From Citromicrobium sp. JLT1363 (GTDB lineage: Bacteria; Pseudomonadota; Alphaproteobacteria; Sphingomonadales; Sphingomonadaceae), in NCBI RefSeq assembly GCF_000186705.1, contig NZ_AEUE01000004.1:248001-312000 (forward strand): 64,000 nt of DNA, written 5' to 3'. The stretch's first letter is position 1. Every line of letters begins with the position of its first letter. This document shows positions 24,095 through 32,701 of the stretch, piece by piece. A model generated the notes under the pieces. It made no database searches, was not told the origin of the DNA, and saw nothing but the letters and a program-made list of their open reading frames with translations. The position numbers and the translations under genes are program-made.

Positions 24095-24781
24095 ATGTCT
24101 GACGAACCTGTTGGCGGCGCGCGCCATGTTGCCATCATCATGGATGGCAACGGGCGCTGGGCGAAACGCCGCGGGCTGCCGCGTGCGATCGGCCACAAGC
24201 GCGGCGTGGAGGCGGTCCGCACGCTCGTGCGCAGCCTCGAAGGCACGGGCATCGAGTGCCTGACGCTCTATGCCTTCTCGGCGGAGAACTGGAAGCGCCC
24301 GGAGGAAGAGGTTTCCGACCTCATGAACCTGATGCGCAACTTCATCCGGACCGATCTGGAAGAGTTCGTGAAGAACGGCGTTCGGCTGAAGATCGTCGGC
24401 GACTGGCGGGCGCTGGATGCCGATATCGTCGCCATGCTGGAAGATGCGCTGGAGCGTACCGCACAGGGGACGCATACGGTCGCGGTCGCGCTCAATTACG
24501 GATCGCAGCAGGAGATCGCGCAGGCCGCCCGGGCGGCTGGCCGGGAAGGCGAGATCACGCCCGAAGCGATTGAACGCCATCTGTTCACCGCCGACCTGCC
24601 ACCGGTCGACCTGCTGATACGGACCAGTGGCGAGGTGCGCCTGTCCAACTTTTTGTTATGGCAGATGGCCTATGCAGAGATGATCTTCGTCGAGACGCTG
24701 TGGCCGGACTTCACCCCGGAGCATCTCAAGGCCGCGTTGAGCGACTTCGCGAAGAGGGAGAGGCGCTATGGCGGACGATGA
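24095..24781 (+). CDS. uppS: Isoprenyl transferase, undecaprenyl diphosphate synthase
   Basis: The 228-residue cis-prenyltransferase makes the C55 carrier for peptidoglycan and other glycans. HVAIIMDGNGRWAKRRGLPR near residues 11-30 holds the catalytic Asp and phosphate-binding turn; TLYAFSAENWKRP near 60 and DLLIRTSGEVRLSNFLLWQ near 175-193 complete the site. ATG 24095 gives the normal length; ATG 24074 would add seven residues. The stop lies 14 bases inside cdsA, so translation is coupled. Confidence 0.95.
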   Translation: MSDEPVGGARHVAIIMDGNGRWAKRRGLPRAIGHKRGVEAVRTLVRSLEGTGIECLTLYAFSAENWKRPEEEVSDLMNLMRNFIRTDLEEFVKNGVRLKIVGDWRALDADIVAMLEDALERTAQGTHTVAVALNYGSQQEIAQAARAAGREGEITPEAIERHLFTADLPPVDLLIRTSGEVRLSNFLLWQMAYAEMIFVETLWPDFTPEHLKAALSDFAKRERRYGGR

Positions 24782-25538
24782 CGAGACCCGCGCGGACGAC
24801 GCGCACGAGCCCGAGGCGCAGCCGCTGATTGGCGGCGAGCCGGAGAATCCGACGCTGGCCGAGGTGCGCGAGCACTCGCGCCGCAAGACATTCGGCATCA
24901 GGGCCGCATCCGCCCTGGTGATGATCGCGATTGTCGCGGGCGTCTACTGGGCGCTGGGCGAGCGGGGCCTGGACCTGATCGTGGGCGCGGTTGCCGCTCT
25001 GTGCTTCCTGGAATTCATCTTTCTCGTCATCAAGGCGACTGGCAACATTCCCTACCGGTTGGCAGGCATCCTTGCCGGCGCCGCCTATATCGGGCTTTCT
25101 GCCGTCATCCTGATCGATGCGGACATGCAGGCCTTCTACATCGTCCTCGGCGTGGTGATCCTCGCCGATACCTTCGCCTACCTTTTCGGCACGCTGATCG
25201 GCGGCCCGCGCATCCTGCCCAAAGTCAGCCCCAACAAGACATGGGCGGGCCTGCTGGGCGGCATGTTCGGCGGGTTGCTGGCCATGAGCCCGCTGATCTT
25301 CCTGACCTGGCGGCAGGGCACGCTGGATTCGCAGTCGCTGACCGTCTTTGCCATCGCCGGGCCCGTTCTGGCTGTGGTCGCGCAGAGTGGCGACCTGTTC
25401 GAAAGCTGGCTGAAGCGCAAGGCGGGGGTCAAGGATTCGAGCCGACTGATCCCTGGCCACGGCGGTTTCTTCGATCGCTTCGACGGCGTGATCCCGGTGT
25501 CCATCCTCGTCGGCATCGTCGTATCGTTGAGCCTGTAG
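24768..25538 (+). CDS. cdsA: Phosphatidate cytidylyltransferase
   Basis: The 256-residue inner-membrane enzyme makes CDP-diacylglycerol from phosphatidate and CTP. Several membrane helices are visible from residue 40 on. The signature near the C-terminus, PGHGGFFDRFDGVIPVS with its two Asp residues (about 228-244), and DLFESWLKRKAGVKDSSRLI just before it, are complete. A GGGAGAGG ribosome site precedes the ATG. CDP-diacylglycerol feeds pgsA at 52.5 kb and, via phosphatidylserine, psd at 18 kb. Confidence 0.96.
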   Translation: MADDDETRADDAHEPEAQPLIGGEPENPTLAEVREHSRRKTFGIRAASALVMIAIVAGVYWALGERGLDLIVGAVAALCFLEFIFLVIKATGNIPYRLAGILAGAAYIGLSAVILIDADMQAFYIVLGVVILADTFAYLFGTLIGGPRILPKVSPNKTWAGLLGGMFGGLLAMSPLIFLTWRQGTLDSQSLTVFAIAGPVLAVVAQSGDLFESWLKRKAGVKDSSRLIPGHGGFFDRFDGVIPVSILVGIVVSLSL

Positions 25539-25543
25539 GTCCG

Positions 25544-26698
25544 ATGCGTTCCATATCCATTCTGGGCAGCACCGGGTCTGTCGGTGATTCCACGCTCAAG
25601 CTTCTGCGTGAGGATCGGGATAGCTGGCGGGTCGAGGCGCTCACTGCGCATTGCAGCGCTGCCAAGCTCGCCGATCTGGCGCGCGAGTTCGACGCGAAAA
25701 TCGCAGTGGTGAGCGACGAAGCATGCCTGCCCGAACTGCGCGATGCGCTGAGCGGCAGCGGGATCGAGGCGGCGGGTGGCCGGGCTGCGCTGATCGAGGC
25801 GGCGAGCCGCCCGGTCGATATCTCGATGGCCGCTATCGTGGGCTGTGCCGGGCTGGCCCCCGTCATGGCCGCGATAGAGCAGGGCGGGACCATCGCTCTT
25901 GCCAACAAGGAAGCGCTGGTTTCCGCCGGTGAGGTGATGACCGACGCGGTGGCGAAGCACGGCGCCACGCTCCTCCCCGTCGATTCCGAGCACAACGCGA
26001 TCTTCCAGTGCCTTGCCGGCAATCGCCTGTCCGAAGTTCGAATGATCACGCTTACCGCCAGCGGCGGGCCCCTGCGGCTGCATTCGGCGCAGGAACTCGA
26101 ACGGGTGACGCCGGATGAAGCTGTTGCTCACCCCAATTGGGACATGGGGGCAAAGATCAGCGTCGATTCCGCAACCATGATGAACAAGGGGCTCGAGCTG
26201 ATCGAGGCACACCACCTGTTCCCCGTCGGCCTCGACAAGATCCGTATTCTCGTTCACCCGCAAAGTGTCATCCACTCGATGGTCGAGTACCGCGATCATT
26301 CCACGCTGGCGCAGCTCGGCCCGTCGGACATGATGGTGCCCATCGCATCCTGTCTCGCCTGGCCCCGCCGCATGGAAACGCCGTGCGATCCGCTGGACCT
26401 CGCCGCCATTGGACAGCTGACCTTCTTCGCACCCGACGAGGTTCGTTTTCCCGCCACCCGGCTTGCGCGAGAAGCTTGCGAGGAGGGTGGGGCGGCCCCG
26501 GCAATCCTCAATGCCGCCAACGAGATAGCCGTTGCGGCCTTTCTGGCCGGTCACATTCCGTTCACCCGTATCGCGTCACTGGTGGAGGACGTCCTGACTC
26601 GCGCGGACAGACCGTCGCGACCGGCCACGCTGGAAGATGTACTGGCGGTCGATGAATCTGCCCGCAGGCAGGCGCAGGACATTCTGGAGAACGCATGA
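25544..26698 (+). CDS. dxr: 1-deoxy-D-xylulose 5-phosphate reductoisomerase
   Basis: The 384-residue enzyme commits carbon to the MEP isoprenoid pathway. The NADPH motif is SILGSTGSVGDSTL at residues 5-18, the substrate and metal site is in LLPVDSEHNAIFQC near 144-157, and TASGGP near 180, AHPNWDMGAKISVDSATMMN near 200 and VHPQSVIHSMVEY near 240 are intact. ATG 25544 lies 5 bases after the cdsA stop. The product supplies IPP for uppS and ispB. The stop overlaps rseP (ATGA). Confidence 0.97.
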   Translation: MRSISILGSTGSVGDSTLKLLREDRDSWRVEALTAHCSAAKLADLAREFDAKIAVVSDEACLPELRDALSGSGIEAAGGRAALIEAASRPVDISMAAIVGCAGLAPVMAAIEQGGTIALANKEALVSAGEVMTDAVAKHGATLLPVDSEHNAIFQCLAGNRLSEVRMITLTASGGPLRLHSAQELERVTPDEAVAHPNWDMGAKISVDSATMMNKGLELIEAHHLFPVGLDKIRILVHPQSVIHSMVEYRDHSTLAQLGPSDMMVPIASCLAWPRRMETPCDPLDLAAIGQLTFFAPDEVRFPATRLAREACEEGGAAPAILNAANEIAVAAFLAGHIPFTRIASLVEDVLTRADRPSRPATLEDVLAVDESARRQAQDILENA

Positions 26699-27813
26699 TC
26701 GAACAGCCCCCCTTCTGGATGTGGATTCTAGGCTTCCTGCTTGTGCTGGGGCCGCTTGTGACCTTGCATGAGCTTGGCCACCTCCTGGTCGGACGCCTGC
26801 TGGGGGTGGAGGCGCAGGCCTTCTCTGTCGGCTTCGGCAAGGAGCTGGTTGGTTTCAACGACAGTCGCGGCACGCGCTGGCGGATTTCCGCACTGCCGCT
26901 GGGCGGTTACGTGCAGTTCAAGGGCGATATGAACCCGGCGAGCATTCCCGACCCCAATGCGCCCGCAGAGCCGGGCGCATTCCAGAATGCATCGCTGTGG
27001 CGCCGCGCGCTGATTGTCTTCGCAGGGCCAGCGACCAATATCCTGATCGCGGTCGGCATCTTCGCCGCCTTCTTCATGTTGATCGGTCGTCCGGTGCCCG
27101 TGGATGCCGCGCAGCAGTTGACCGTGGCCGGTTTCAGCGAGGAATCGCCCGCCCAGGCAGCGGGGATCGAGGTCGGCGACCGGATCGTGACGCTCGACGG
27201 GGAAGCGATCGAAAGTTTCCGCGATCTTCAGCAGGAAGTGATGCTTCACCCTGAGACACCGATGACGCTGGGCGTCGAGCGGGCAGGGCGCACCCTCGAT
27301 TTTCCGATCACGACCATGAGCCACGAGGTGGAGGACCGTTTCGGGAATGTTTCGAAAATCGGTCTTCTCGGTGTCGAGTCGGCAGGTGTCGAATACGACT
27401 TCGTTCCCGAAGGGCCCCTCGCGGCAATCGGCAGCGGGGTGGAGCAATCGGTCGATACGTTTTCGATGATGATCACCGGCATCAAGCAGATCGTGACCGG
27501 GCAGCGCTCGGTGCGCGAGTTGGGCGGCCCGGTAAAGATCGCAAAGTTTTCCGGCGAACAGCTGAGCCTGGGCTGGATTGCGTTCATCAATTTCGCTGCG
27601 CTGATCTCACTTAATTTGGCATTCATTAACCTGCTGCCAATCCCGGCGCTCGACGGTGGCCACCTGGCTTTCTACGCGGCGGAGGCGATCCGCCGGAAAC
27701 CGGTTGGCCCCCGTGCGATGGAAATGGCGTATCGCACCGGCGTGGCTCTCGTGCTCGCGTTGATGCTATTCGTGACTATCAACGATCTGGCTTCGCTGAC
27801 GCTGTTCGGCTGA
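26695..27813 (+). CDS. rseP: Site-2 zinc metalloprotease RseP/MmpA-like
   Basis: The 372-residue inner-membrane protease cuts membrane-embedded substrates such as anti-sigma factors and signal-peptide remnants. HELGH near residue 24 gives two zinc ligands and the catalytic Glu, a PDZ domain lies around residues 130-205, and NLLPIPALDGGHL near 308-320 gives the third ligand. There are about four membrane helices. Its place between dxr and bamA is the standard one. In Caulobacter the homologue MmpA acts in polarity; which substrate applies here is unknown. Confidence 0.95.
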   Translation: MIEQPPFWMWILGFLLVLGPLVTLHELGHLLVGRLLGVEAQAFSVGFGKELVGFNDSRGTRWRISALPLGGYVQFKGDMNPASIPDPNAPAEPGAFQNASLWRRALIVFAGPATNILIAVGIFAAFFMLIGRPVPVDAAQQLTVAGFSEESPAQAAGIEVGDRIVTLDGEAIESFRDLQQEVMLHPETPMTLGVERAGRTLDFPITTMSHEVEDRFGNVSKIGLLGVESAGVEYDFVPEGPLAAIGSGVEQSVDTFSMMITGIKQIVTGQRSVRELGGPVKIAKFSGEQLSLGWIAFINFAALISLNLAFINLLPIPALDGGHLAFYAAEAIRRKPVGPRAMEMAYRTGVALVLALMLFVTINDLASLTLFG

Positions 27814-27899
27814 CCGCGAAGTCGACACGGGACACGGGAGGCCGACCCACCAGCGAATGGCACCAGCTTGAAAGGGGCGCGCGTATCGGGCAGAGGGCG

Positions 27900-27917
27900 C
27901 CGGATCAGACGATCCGG
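27900..27917 (+). repeat. Seven-base perfect inverted repeat before bamA
   Basis: CCGGATC and GATCCGG flank AGAC. It lies 65 bases before bamA in the 169-base rseP-bamA gap and could be an operator or a 5' leader hairpin. Confidence 0.35.
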
Positions 27918-27982
27918 AGGTTCGATACGGATAAGCCAGGTGCGATCCGGGGTCGAAACAATTTGACGGGACATTTTCGCCA

Positions 27983-30682
27983 ATGATGGCCATCGAAACG
28001 GGCGCGACGCGCCGCTCGCCCAATATCCGCAATTATGCGCTCGCACTGTTGGTCGGCACGACGCTGGCCGGGCTGCCGCAGGCCGCCTTTGCGCAGGAGA
28101 CGGGCGAGGACGCTGCGCAGACCACTGCAACGGAGAGCGATCCGGCCGCCGAGCCGCAGGCGACAAGTGCACGGCAGGGCGACACGATCCGCACGATTTC
28201 CGTTCGCGGCGTGCAGCGGCTCGAACCGCAGACCATCCTCAGCTACGTGCGGCTGCGCCCAGGTGACGAATACACCACCGCCGCCGCCGACCAGGCGCTG
28301 AAGGACCTTGCCGCGACGGAGCTTTTCGAAAGCTTCACGATTCGCAACGACAACGGCGCCGTGCTGATCGACGTGGTGGAAAACCCGGTCATCAACCGGA
28401 TCATCCTTGAAGGCAACGATCGGCTCGACAGCGACAAGATCCTGCCCGAGATCAAGCTGTCGCCGCGCCAGATCTTCACCCGGTCCAAGGTCCGTGCAGA
28501 CGTCGCCCGCATTATCGAGCTGTACAAGCGCCAGGGACGGTTTGCCGCCACGGTCGAGCCCAAGACCGTCGAACTGAGCCAGAACCGCGTCGATCTCGTT
28601 TTCGAGATCAGCGAAGGGCCCAAGTCGCGGGTGCAGCAGATCAACATCATCGGGAACGATGCGTTTTCCGATGGCAAGCTGAAAGGCGAGATGGTCACCA
28701 AGGAGACCGGCCTGTTCAGCTTCCTCAGCGGCAATACCAGCTACGATCCCGACAAGCTCGCCTTCGACCAGCAGAAGCTGCGCGAATTCTACCTGACGCA
28801 AGGCTATGTGGACTTCCGGGTCGTATCCGCCGTGGCCGAACTGACGCCCGACCGGCGCGACTTCATCATCACTTACGTGGTCGAGGAAGGCGAACGCTAC
28901 AAGTTCGGCGATGTCGAGGTGACCAGCGAAATCCGCGATTTCGACGGAGACGCGCTGACCAATAACCTCACCATCCAGGAAGGCGACTGGTACGACGCCA
29001 AGCGGATCGAGGATACGGTCGAACAGCTCAGCGAACTGGCCGGCCGCTTCGGCTACGCCTTTGCCGACGTACGCCCGCAGTTCCGCCGCAACGCGGACGA
29101 TCTGACCATGGATGTGACCATGGTCATCAACGAGGCGCCGCGCGTTTATATCGAACGGGTCGACGTCAATGGAAACACGCTGACGCAGGACAAGGTTATT
29201 CGCCGCGAATTCCGCTCTGCGGAAGGGGATGCGTTCAACTCCCTGGCGGTCAACCGCACCACCGCTCGCATCAATTCGCTCGGCTATTTCCAGGAAGGCT
29301 TCGAGGTCGAGCAGCGGGAAACCGCATCGCCCGACCGGATCATCCTGGAAGCCAATGTGGAAGAACAGCCGACCGGCGAACTGCAGCTTTCGGCGGGCTT
29401 CTCCTCGATCGAGAGCTTCCTGTTCTCCGGCTCGATCCGTCAGCGCAATTTCCGCGGCCGCGGGCAGACCATCGGCGCATCGGCCCAGATTTCGCGCTTC
29501 TCGAATTCGGTCAACCTGAGCTTTACCGAGCCCTACGTGTTCGATCGCAACATCTCGCTTGGCGCTGATATCTACCGCCGCGACGTGAACAGCTTCAACC
29601 TCCAGAACCGCGACCAGACCCGTTATCAGCAGGTCACGACCGGCGGATCGGTGCGCTTGGGCGTGCCGCTGACCGAATACGCCTCGCTGGTGGGGAGCTA
29701 CACGCTCAACTACGATCAGGTCACGGTCGACGAGAACGAGTTCTTCAACGACTTCGATGGCGACGGCATCCGCGAATGCGAGCCGCTGCTGGCATCGCGC
29801 TTCATCTGCGATACGCTGGGCAATCGCACGAGCTCGATCCTCGGCCTCAATTTCACCTATAACTCCCTCAACAGCTTCTATCGCCCGACCCGCGGCGAAC
29901 GCCTTACGCTCGGCCTGGATTATGCAGGTCTTGGCGGTGACGTGAACTACGTTCGCGTACGCGGGCAGGGTGCCAAGTACTGGCCGATCTTCGGCGATTT
30001 CATCTTCTCGCTGCAGGCAGAGGGTGGTTACATCAAGGGTCTGAAGGATCGTGGGCCTGGCCGTGACGACGTGCTTTTGACCGACCGCTTCTTCCTTGGC
30101 GAACCGCAGTTCCGCGGGTTCGATATCCGCGGTGTCGGCCCGCGCGTCCTGCGCCAGCCGATCATCGACGATGGCGACGGCAACCCGCTGGTTGTCACGG
30201 ATCGCGATCGCAACTCCGACGACGCGATCGGCGGCAACGCCTATTATCTCGGCCGTGCCGAGCTGGAAATTCCGCTGGGCACGGGCGCGCGCGAGCTGGG
30301 TCTGCGTCCGTCGATCTTCCTCGACGTGGGCGCGCTGTTCAATGTCGAGACGCCGCAGCTGCAGAACAGCCCCTTCCCGGACGGGATCAGCTTCCAGCTG
30401 CGCGATGCGAACGGAAATCCGCTCTTCATCGATGGTAGCGGTCTGGCCACGACGGACACGACCGATGATGACGGCAATCCGCTGTCGCCTCTGGAACGGA
30501 CAATCCAGCCGTTCCAGGAAATCTTCCTCGGCAACAGTGCCGCGCCGCGCATTTCCGTGGGCATCGGGGTGAACTGGAATTCCCCCTTCGGGCCGTTCCG
30601 GATCGATCTGGCGCATGTGATCCGCAAGGAACCGGGCGACGACACCAAGACACTCTCATTCAACGTAGGGACGCAATTCTGA
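27983..30682 (+). CDS. bamA: Outer membrane protein assembly factor BamA
   Basis: The 899-residue Omp85 protein inserts beta-barrel proteins into the outer membrane. A signal sequence (up to about residue 38, AFAQE) is followed by a Gln/Ala/Thr-rich linker, five POTRA domains (the first with VRGVQRLEPQTILSYVRLRPGD near 75) and a 16-strand barrel that ends in Phe (FNVGTQF), the expected C-terminal signal. Extracellular loops contain acidic DFDGDG- and DDGDGN-type stretches and a Cys pair near residues 600-610. The chaperone gene overlaps the stop by one base. The barrel is somewhat longer than in E. coli because of these loops. Confidence 0.97.
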   Translation: MMAIETGATRRSPNIRNYALALLVGTTLAGLPQAAFAQETGEDAAQTTATESDPAAEPQATSARQGDTIRTISVRGVQRLEPQTILSYVRLRPGDEYTTAAADQALKDLAATELFESFTIRNDNGAVLIDVVENPVINRIILEGNDRLDSDKILPEIKLSPRQIFTRSKVRADVARIIELYKRQGRFAATVEPKTVELSQNRVDLVFEISEGPKSRVQQINIIGNDAFSDGKLKGEMVTKETGLFSFLSGNTSYDPDKLAFDQQKLREFYLTQGYVDFRVVSAVAELTPDRRDFIITYVVEEGERYKFGDVEVTSEIRDFDGDALTNNLTIQEGDWYDAKRIEDTVEQLSELAGRFGYAFADVRPQFRRNADDLTMDVTMVINEAPRVYIERVDVNGNTLTQDKVIRREFRSAEGDAFNSLAVNRTTARINSLGYFQEGFEVEQRETASPDRIILEANVEEQPTGELQLSAGFSSIESFLFSGSIRQRNFRGRGQTIGASAQISRFSNSVNLSFTEPYVFDRNISLGADIYRRDVNSFNLQNRDQTRYQQVTTGGSVRLGVPLTEYASLVGSYTLNYDQVTVDENEFFNDFDGDGIRECEPLLASRFICDTLGNRTSSILGLNFTYNSLNSFYRPTRGERLTLGLDYAGLGGDVNYVRVRGQGAKYWPIFGDFIFSLQAEGGYIKGLKDRGPGRDDVLLTDRFFLGEPQFRGFDIRGVGPRVLRQPIIDDGDGNPLVVTDRDRNSDDAIGGNAYYLGRAELEIPLGTGARELGLRPSIFLDVGALFNVETPQLQNSPFPDGISFQLRDANGNPLFIDGSGLATTDTTDDDGNPLSPLERTIQPFQEIFLGNSAAPRISVGIGVNWNSPFGPFRIDLAHVIRKEPGDDTKTLSFNVGTQF

Positions 30683-31368
30683 TGAAACTTGCCAAAGCAA
30701 CGCTCGCTCTCGCGACCGCTCTGGGCGCGACGCTCACCGCGGCACCCGCCGCAGCACAGGTCAACGGGATCGCGCTCAGCAATCCCGAGGTCGTGATCCT
30801 CCAGAGCCAGGCCCGGCAGGCCGCCTACCAGCAGATCGGCCAGACCTATCAGAGCCAGATCCAGCAGGTCAGCACGCTGCGCCAGGAAACGAATGCGCTG
30901 GAGCAGAGCCTGGATACCAATTCCGACGGCCAGCTGACCGAGGCGGAGGTGCAGGCCAATCCGGCGGTGGTCCAGCAGATCAACCAGAAGGAACAGCAGA
31001 TCGGCCAGCTCTACCAGCCGATCGCTCTCGCCCAGACCTATGCGATCGAACAGCTGGTTAACGACTACGAGAACGCGCAGAACCAGGTCATGCAGCAGAA
31101 GGGCATTCAGATGCTGTTGTCGCCCGATGCGGTCCAGTCGGCCCCGGATAGCGCCAATGTCACCGGCGACATCGTAGCCGCGCTGAACTCCCGCATGCCG
31201 AGCGTGCAGACCACGCCGCCGCAGGGCTGGCAGCCGAACCGCCAGTCGGTCGCGCTGCAGCAGCGTATCCAGCAGATCCTGCTCGGCCTCGCGCAGCAGC
31301 AGGCGATGGCACAGGCGCAGCAGCAGGCGGGCCAGCCGCAGGCTCCCGCGCAGCCGACCGGGCGTTAA
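30682..31368 (+). CDS. Skp/OmpH-family periplasmic chaperone with EF-hand loop
   Basis: The 228-residue protein has a signal peptide (cut after APAAAQ near residue 26) and then the Skp start [14 protein letters not shown], a long Gln-rich coiled coil, and a Gln/Pro tail. Skp holds unfolded outer-membrane proteins on their way to BamA, whose gene is just upstream and overlaps by one base. Unusually, residues 78-89 ([12 protein letters not shown]) form a textbook EF-hand calcium loop within the coil region. The protein is about 60 residues longer than E. coli Skp. Confidence 0.87.
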   Translation: MKLAKATLALATALGATLTAAPAAAQVNGIALSNPEVVILQSQARQAAYQQIGQTYQSQIQQVSTLRQETNALEQSLDTNSDGQLTEAEVQANPAVVQQINQKEQQIGQLYQPIALAQTYAIEQLVNDYENAQNQVMQQKGIQMLLSPDAVQSAPDSANVTGDIVAALNSRMPSVQTTPPQGWQPNRQSVALQQRIQQILLGLAQQQAMAQAQQQAGQPQAPAQPTGR

Positions 31369-31414
31369 GACCATCGCCGAGGTAGAGAATTCCGGCGCGA
31401 GCGAAGCGCGCTCG

Positions 31415-31852
31415 ATGGATGTGCGGCAGGTGCTCAAGGCCCTGCCGCACCGTTACCCTTTGCTGCTCGTCGATCGGGTCGAAGACCTGACGCTGGGGGA
31501 AGATATCCACGCGGTGAAGGCGGTGACCTTCAACGAGGATTTCTTCCAGGGCCATTTTCCGGGCGCGCCGATCATGCCAGGCGTCCTGCAGATCGAGGCG
31601 CTTGCACAAGCCGCCGCGATCCTCGGGATCGAGACGCTTGAACTGGCTGGAACCGGCAAGCTGGTCTATTTCATGGGCATCGAGGGGGCCAAGTTCCGCG
31701 CGCCCGTGACGCCGGGCTGTCTGCTCGATCTGAAGGTCTCGTTCCTGCAGAAGCGCAGCCGCGTCTACAAGTTTGCCGGCAAGGCGAGCGTGAACGGCAA
31801 GGTGACCTGCGAATGCGAGTTCACCGCGATGATCGCCGACCCGCCCGAATAG
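31415..31852 (+). CDS. fabZ: 3-hydroxyacyl-ACP dehydratase FabZ
   Basis: The 145-residue hot-dog-fold enzyme dehydrates 3-hydroxyacyl-ACP in fatty-acid elongation. [16 protein letters not shown] near residues 10-25 and the active-site His in [20 protein letters not shown] near 47-66 are intact, with the helix Glu in the latter motif. It follows skp directly; in LPS-making bacteria lpxD would lie between them and lpxA after it. Both are missing here. Confidence 0.96.
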   Translation: MDVRQVLKALPHRYPLLLVDRVEDLTLGEDIHAVKAVTFNEDFFQGHFPGAPIMPGVLQIEALAQAAAILGIETLELAGTGKLVYFMGIEGAKFRAPVTPGCLLDLKVSFLQKRSRVYKFAGKASVNGKVTCECEFTAMIADPPE

Positions 31853-31862
31853 GCGAGAAGGC

Positions 31863-31891
31863 TTGCCAATAGCGCGCGATGAGACTATCCG
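31863..31891 (+). promoter_or_regulatory. Sigma-70-type promoter of rpmE
   Basis: TTGCCA (31863-31868) and TATCCG (31886-31891) are 17 bases apart and 62 bases before rpmE. A perfect CGGAAC-C-GTTCCG palindrome at 31923-31935 lies in the leader. Confidence 0.5.
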
Positions 31892-31953
31892 CGCGCCTTT
31901 CCCACCCAACAGCTGGACCGGTCGGAACCGTTCCGAGGCTATGGAGACATGAC

Positions 31954-32178
31954 ATGAAGGCCGAAGGGCACCCCGATTATCACACCATCAACGTCAAGAT
32001 GACCGATGGTACCGAATTCCAGACCCGCTCCACCTGGGGCAAGGAAGGCGACACGCTGACGCTGGAAATCGATCCGACCAGCCACCCGGCCTGGACCGGC
32101 GGCAAGCAGCAGCTTCAGGAAGGTGGCCGCGTGGCCGCGTTCAACAAGCGCTTCGGCGGGCTCAGCCTCAAGAAGTAA
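31954..32178 (+). CDS. rpmE: 50S ribosomal protein bL31, zinc-free type
   Basis: The 74-residue protein is bL31, recognised by [20 protein letters not shown] at residues 6-25, [20 protein letters not shown] and the end FNKRFGG. No cysteine is present, so it cannot bind the zinc seen in the CxxC form. Several alphaproteobacteria have this C-minus form as their only bL31. It has its own promoter and is followed by a strong terminator. ATG 31954 is the only sensible start. Confidence 0.96.
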   Translation: MKAEGHPDYHTINVKMTDGTEFQTRSTWGKEGDTLTLEIDPTSHPAWTGGKQQLQEGGRVAAFNKRFGGLSLKK

Positions 32179-32215
32179 CGCTTTTACCAGCTTTGCGGCG
32201 TTCGCGCCGCGAGGG

Positions 32216-32244
32216 AAGGGCGGTCCGACGGGGCCGCCCTTTTT
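32216..32244 (+). terminator. Rho-independent terminator after rpmE
   Basis: GGGCGGTCC pairs with GGGCCGCCC (one wobble) around GACG, followed by TTTTT. It separates rpmE from the convergent DksA-like gene. Confidence 0.85.
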
Positions 32245-32270
32245 CGTCAGCGCAACCGGGCTGGCCCGCT

Positions 32271-32588
32271 TTACCCGGCGCAGGCGACGCAGCGTGTCGC
32301 GATAGGACGCGCTTTCAGCCGCTCGCGAGCGATCGGCTTCCCGCACTGGCTGCACCTGCCATAGGTGCCGTTCTCGATCCGCAGAAGCGCCATCCGGATT
32401 TGCGCTATCTCCTGCCGCAGAACGCCATCGACGCCCTCGAGCGCTTCGTCATCGGCCAGATCGATGGCCTGTTCGCTCGAATCGGCATCGAGGGCGTGGC
32501 GCAGATCGTCTTCGATCACGTCGGCCCGCTCGAGCAGGTCCGCGAGCCGTTGCTTGAGCTGTTCGCGCAGATCGCCGTAGTCGTTCAT
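32271..32588 (-). CDS. TraR/DksA-family zinc-finger protein
   Basis: The 105-residue protein has a coiled-coil N-terminus (about 1-75, with paired acidic and leucine positions) and a C-terminal C4 zinc finger, CSQCGKPI...CVAC, near residues 80-103. Such proteins bind the secondary channel of RNA polymerase and, with ppGpp, adjust promoter choice. It is shorter than DksA (about 150 residues), so it is a DksA-like paralogue; the acidic tip residues cannot be assigned safely. AGGAG lies 7 bases before ATG 32588. Confidence 0.85.
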   Translation of the reverse strand: MNDYGDLREQLKQRLADLLERADVIEDDLRHALDADSSEQAIDLADDEALEGVDGVLRQEIAQIRMALLRIENGTYGRCSQCGKPIARERLKARPIATRCVACAG

Positions 32589-32701
32589 TGCCACTCTCCT
32601 GTGACCTTCGTCTCCAAAGTACTAGCAGGAAGCGGTGGAGTGGATATTGATCTCGCTCAATTCCGGAAGACGGTCGAAGTTTCTGCACCGCGGATCATGC
32701 C

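Noticed and set aside
27905-30616. A 900-codon open frame on the minus strand opposite bamA, and similar long ones opposite lon (12387-14981), ccmF (35992-38079) and hrpB (5658-7394)
   Set aside because: GC-rich coding DNA with strong third-position bias leaves antisense frames open. The products are low-complexity Arg/Gln/His/Leu mixes without motifs, and real genes lie opposite.
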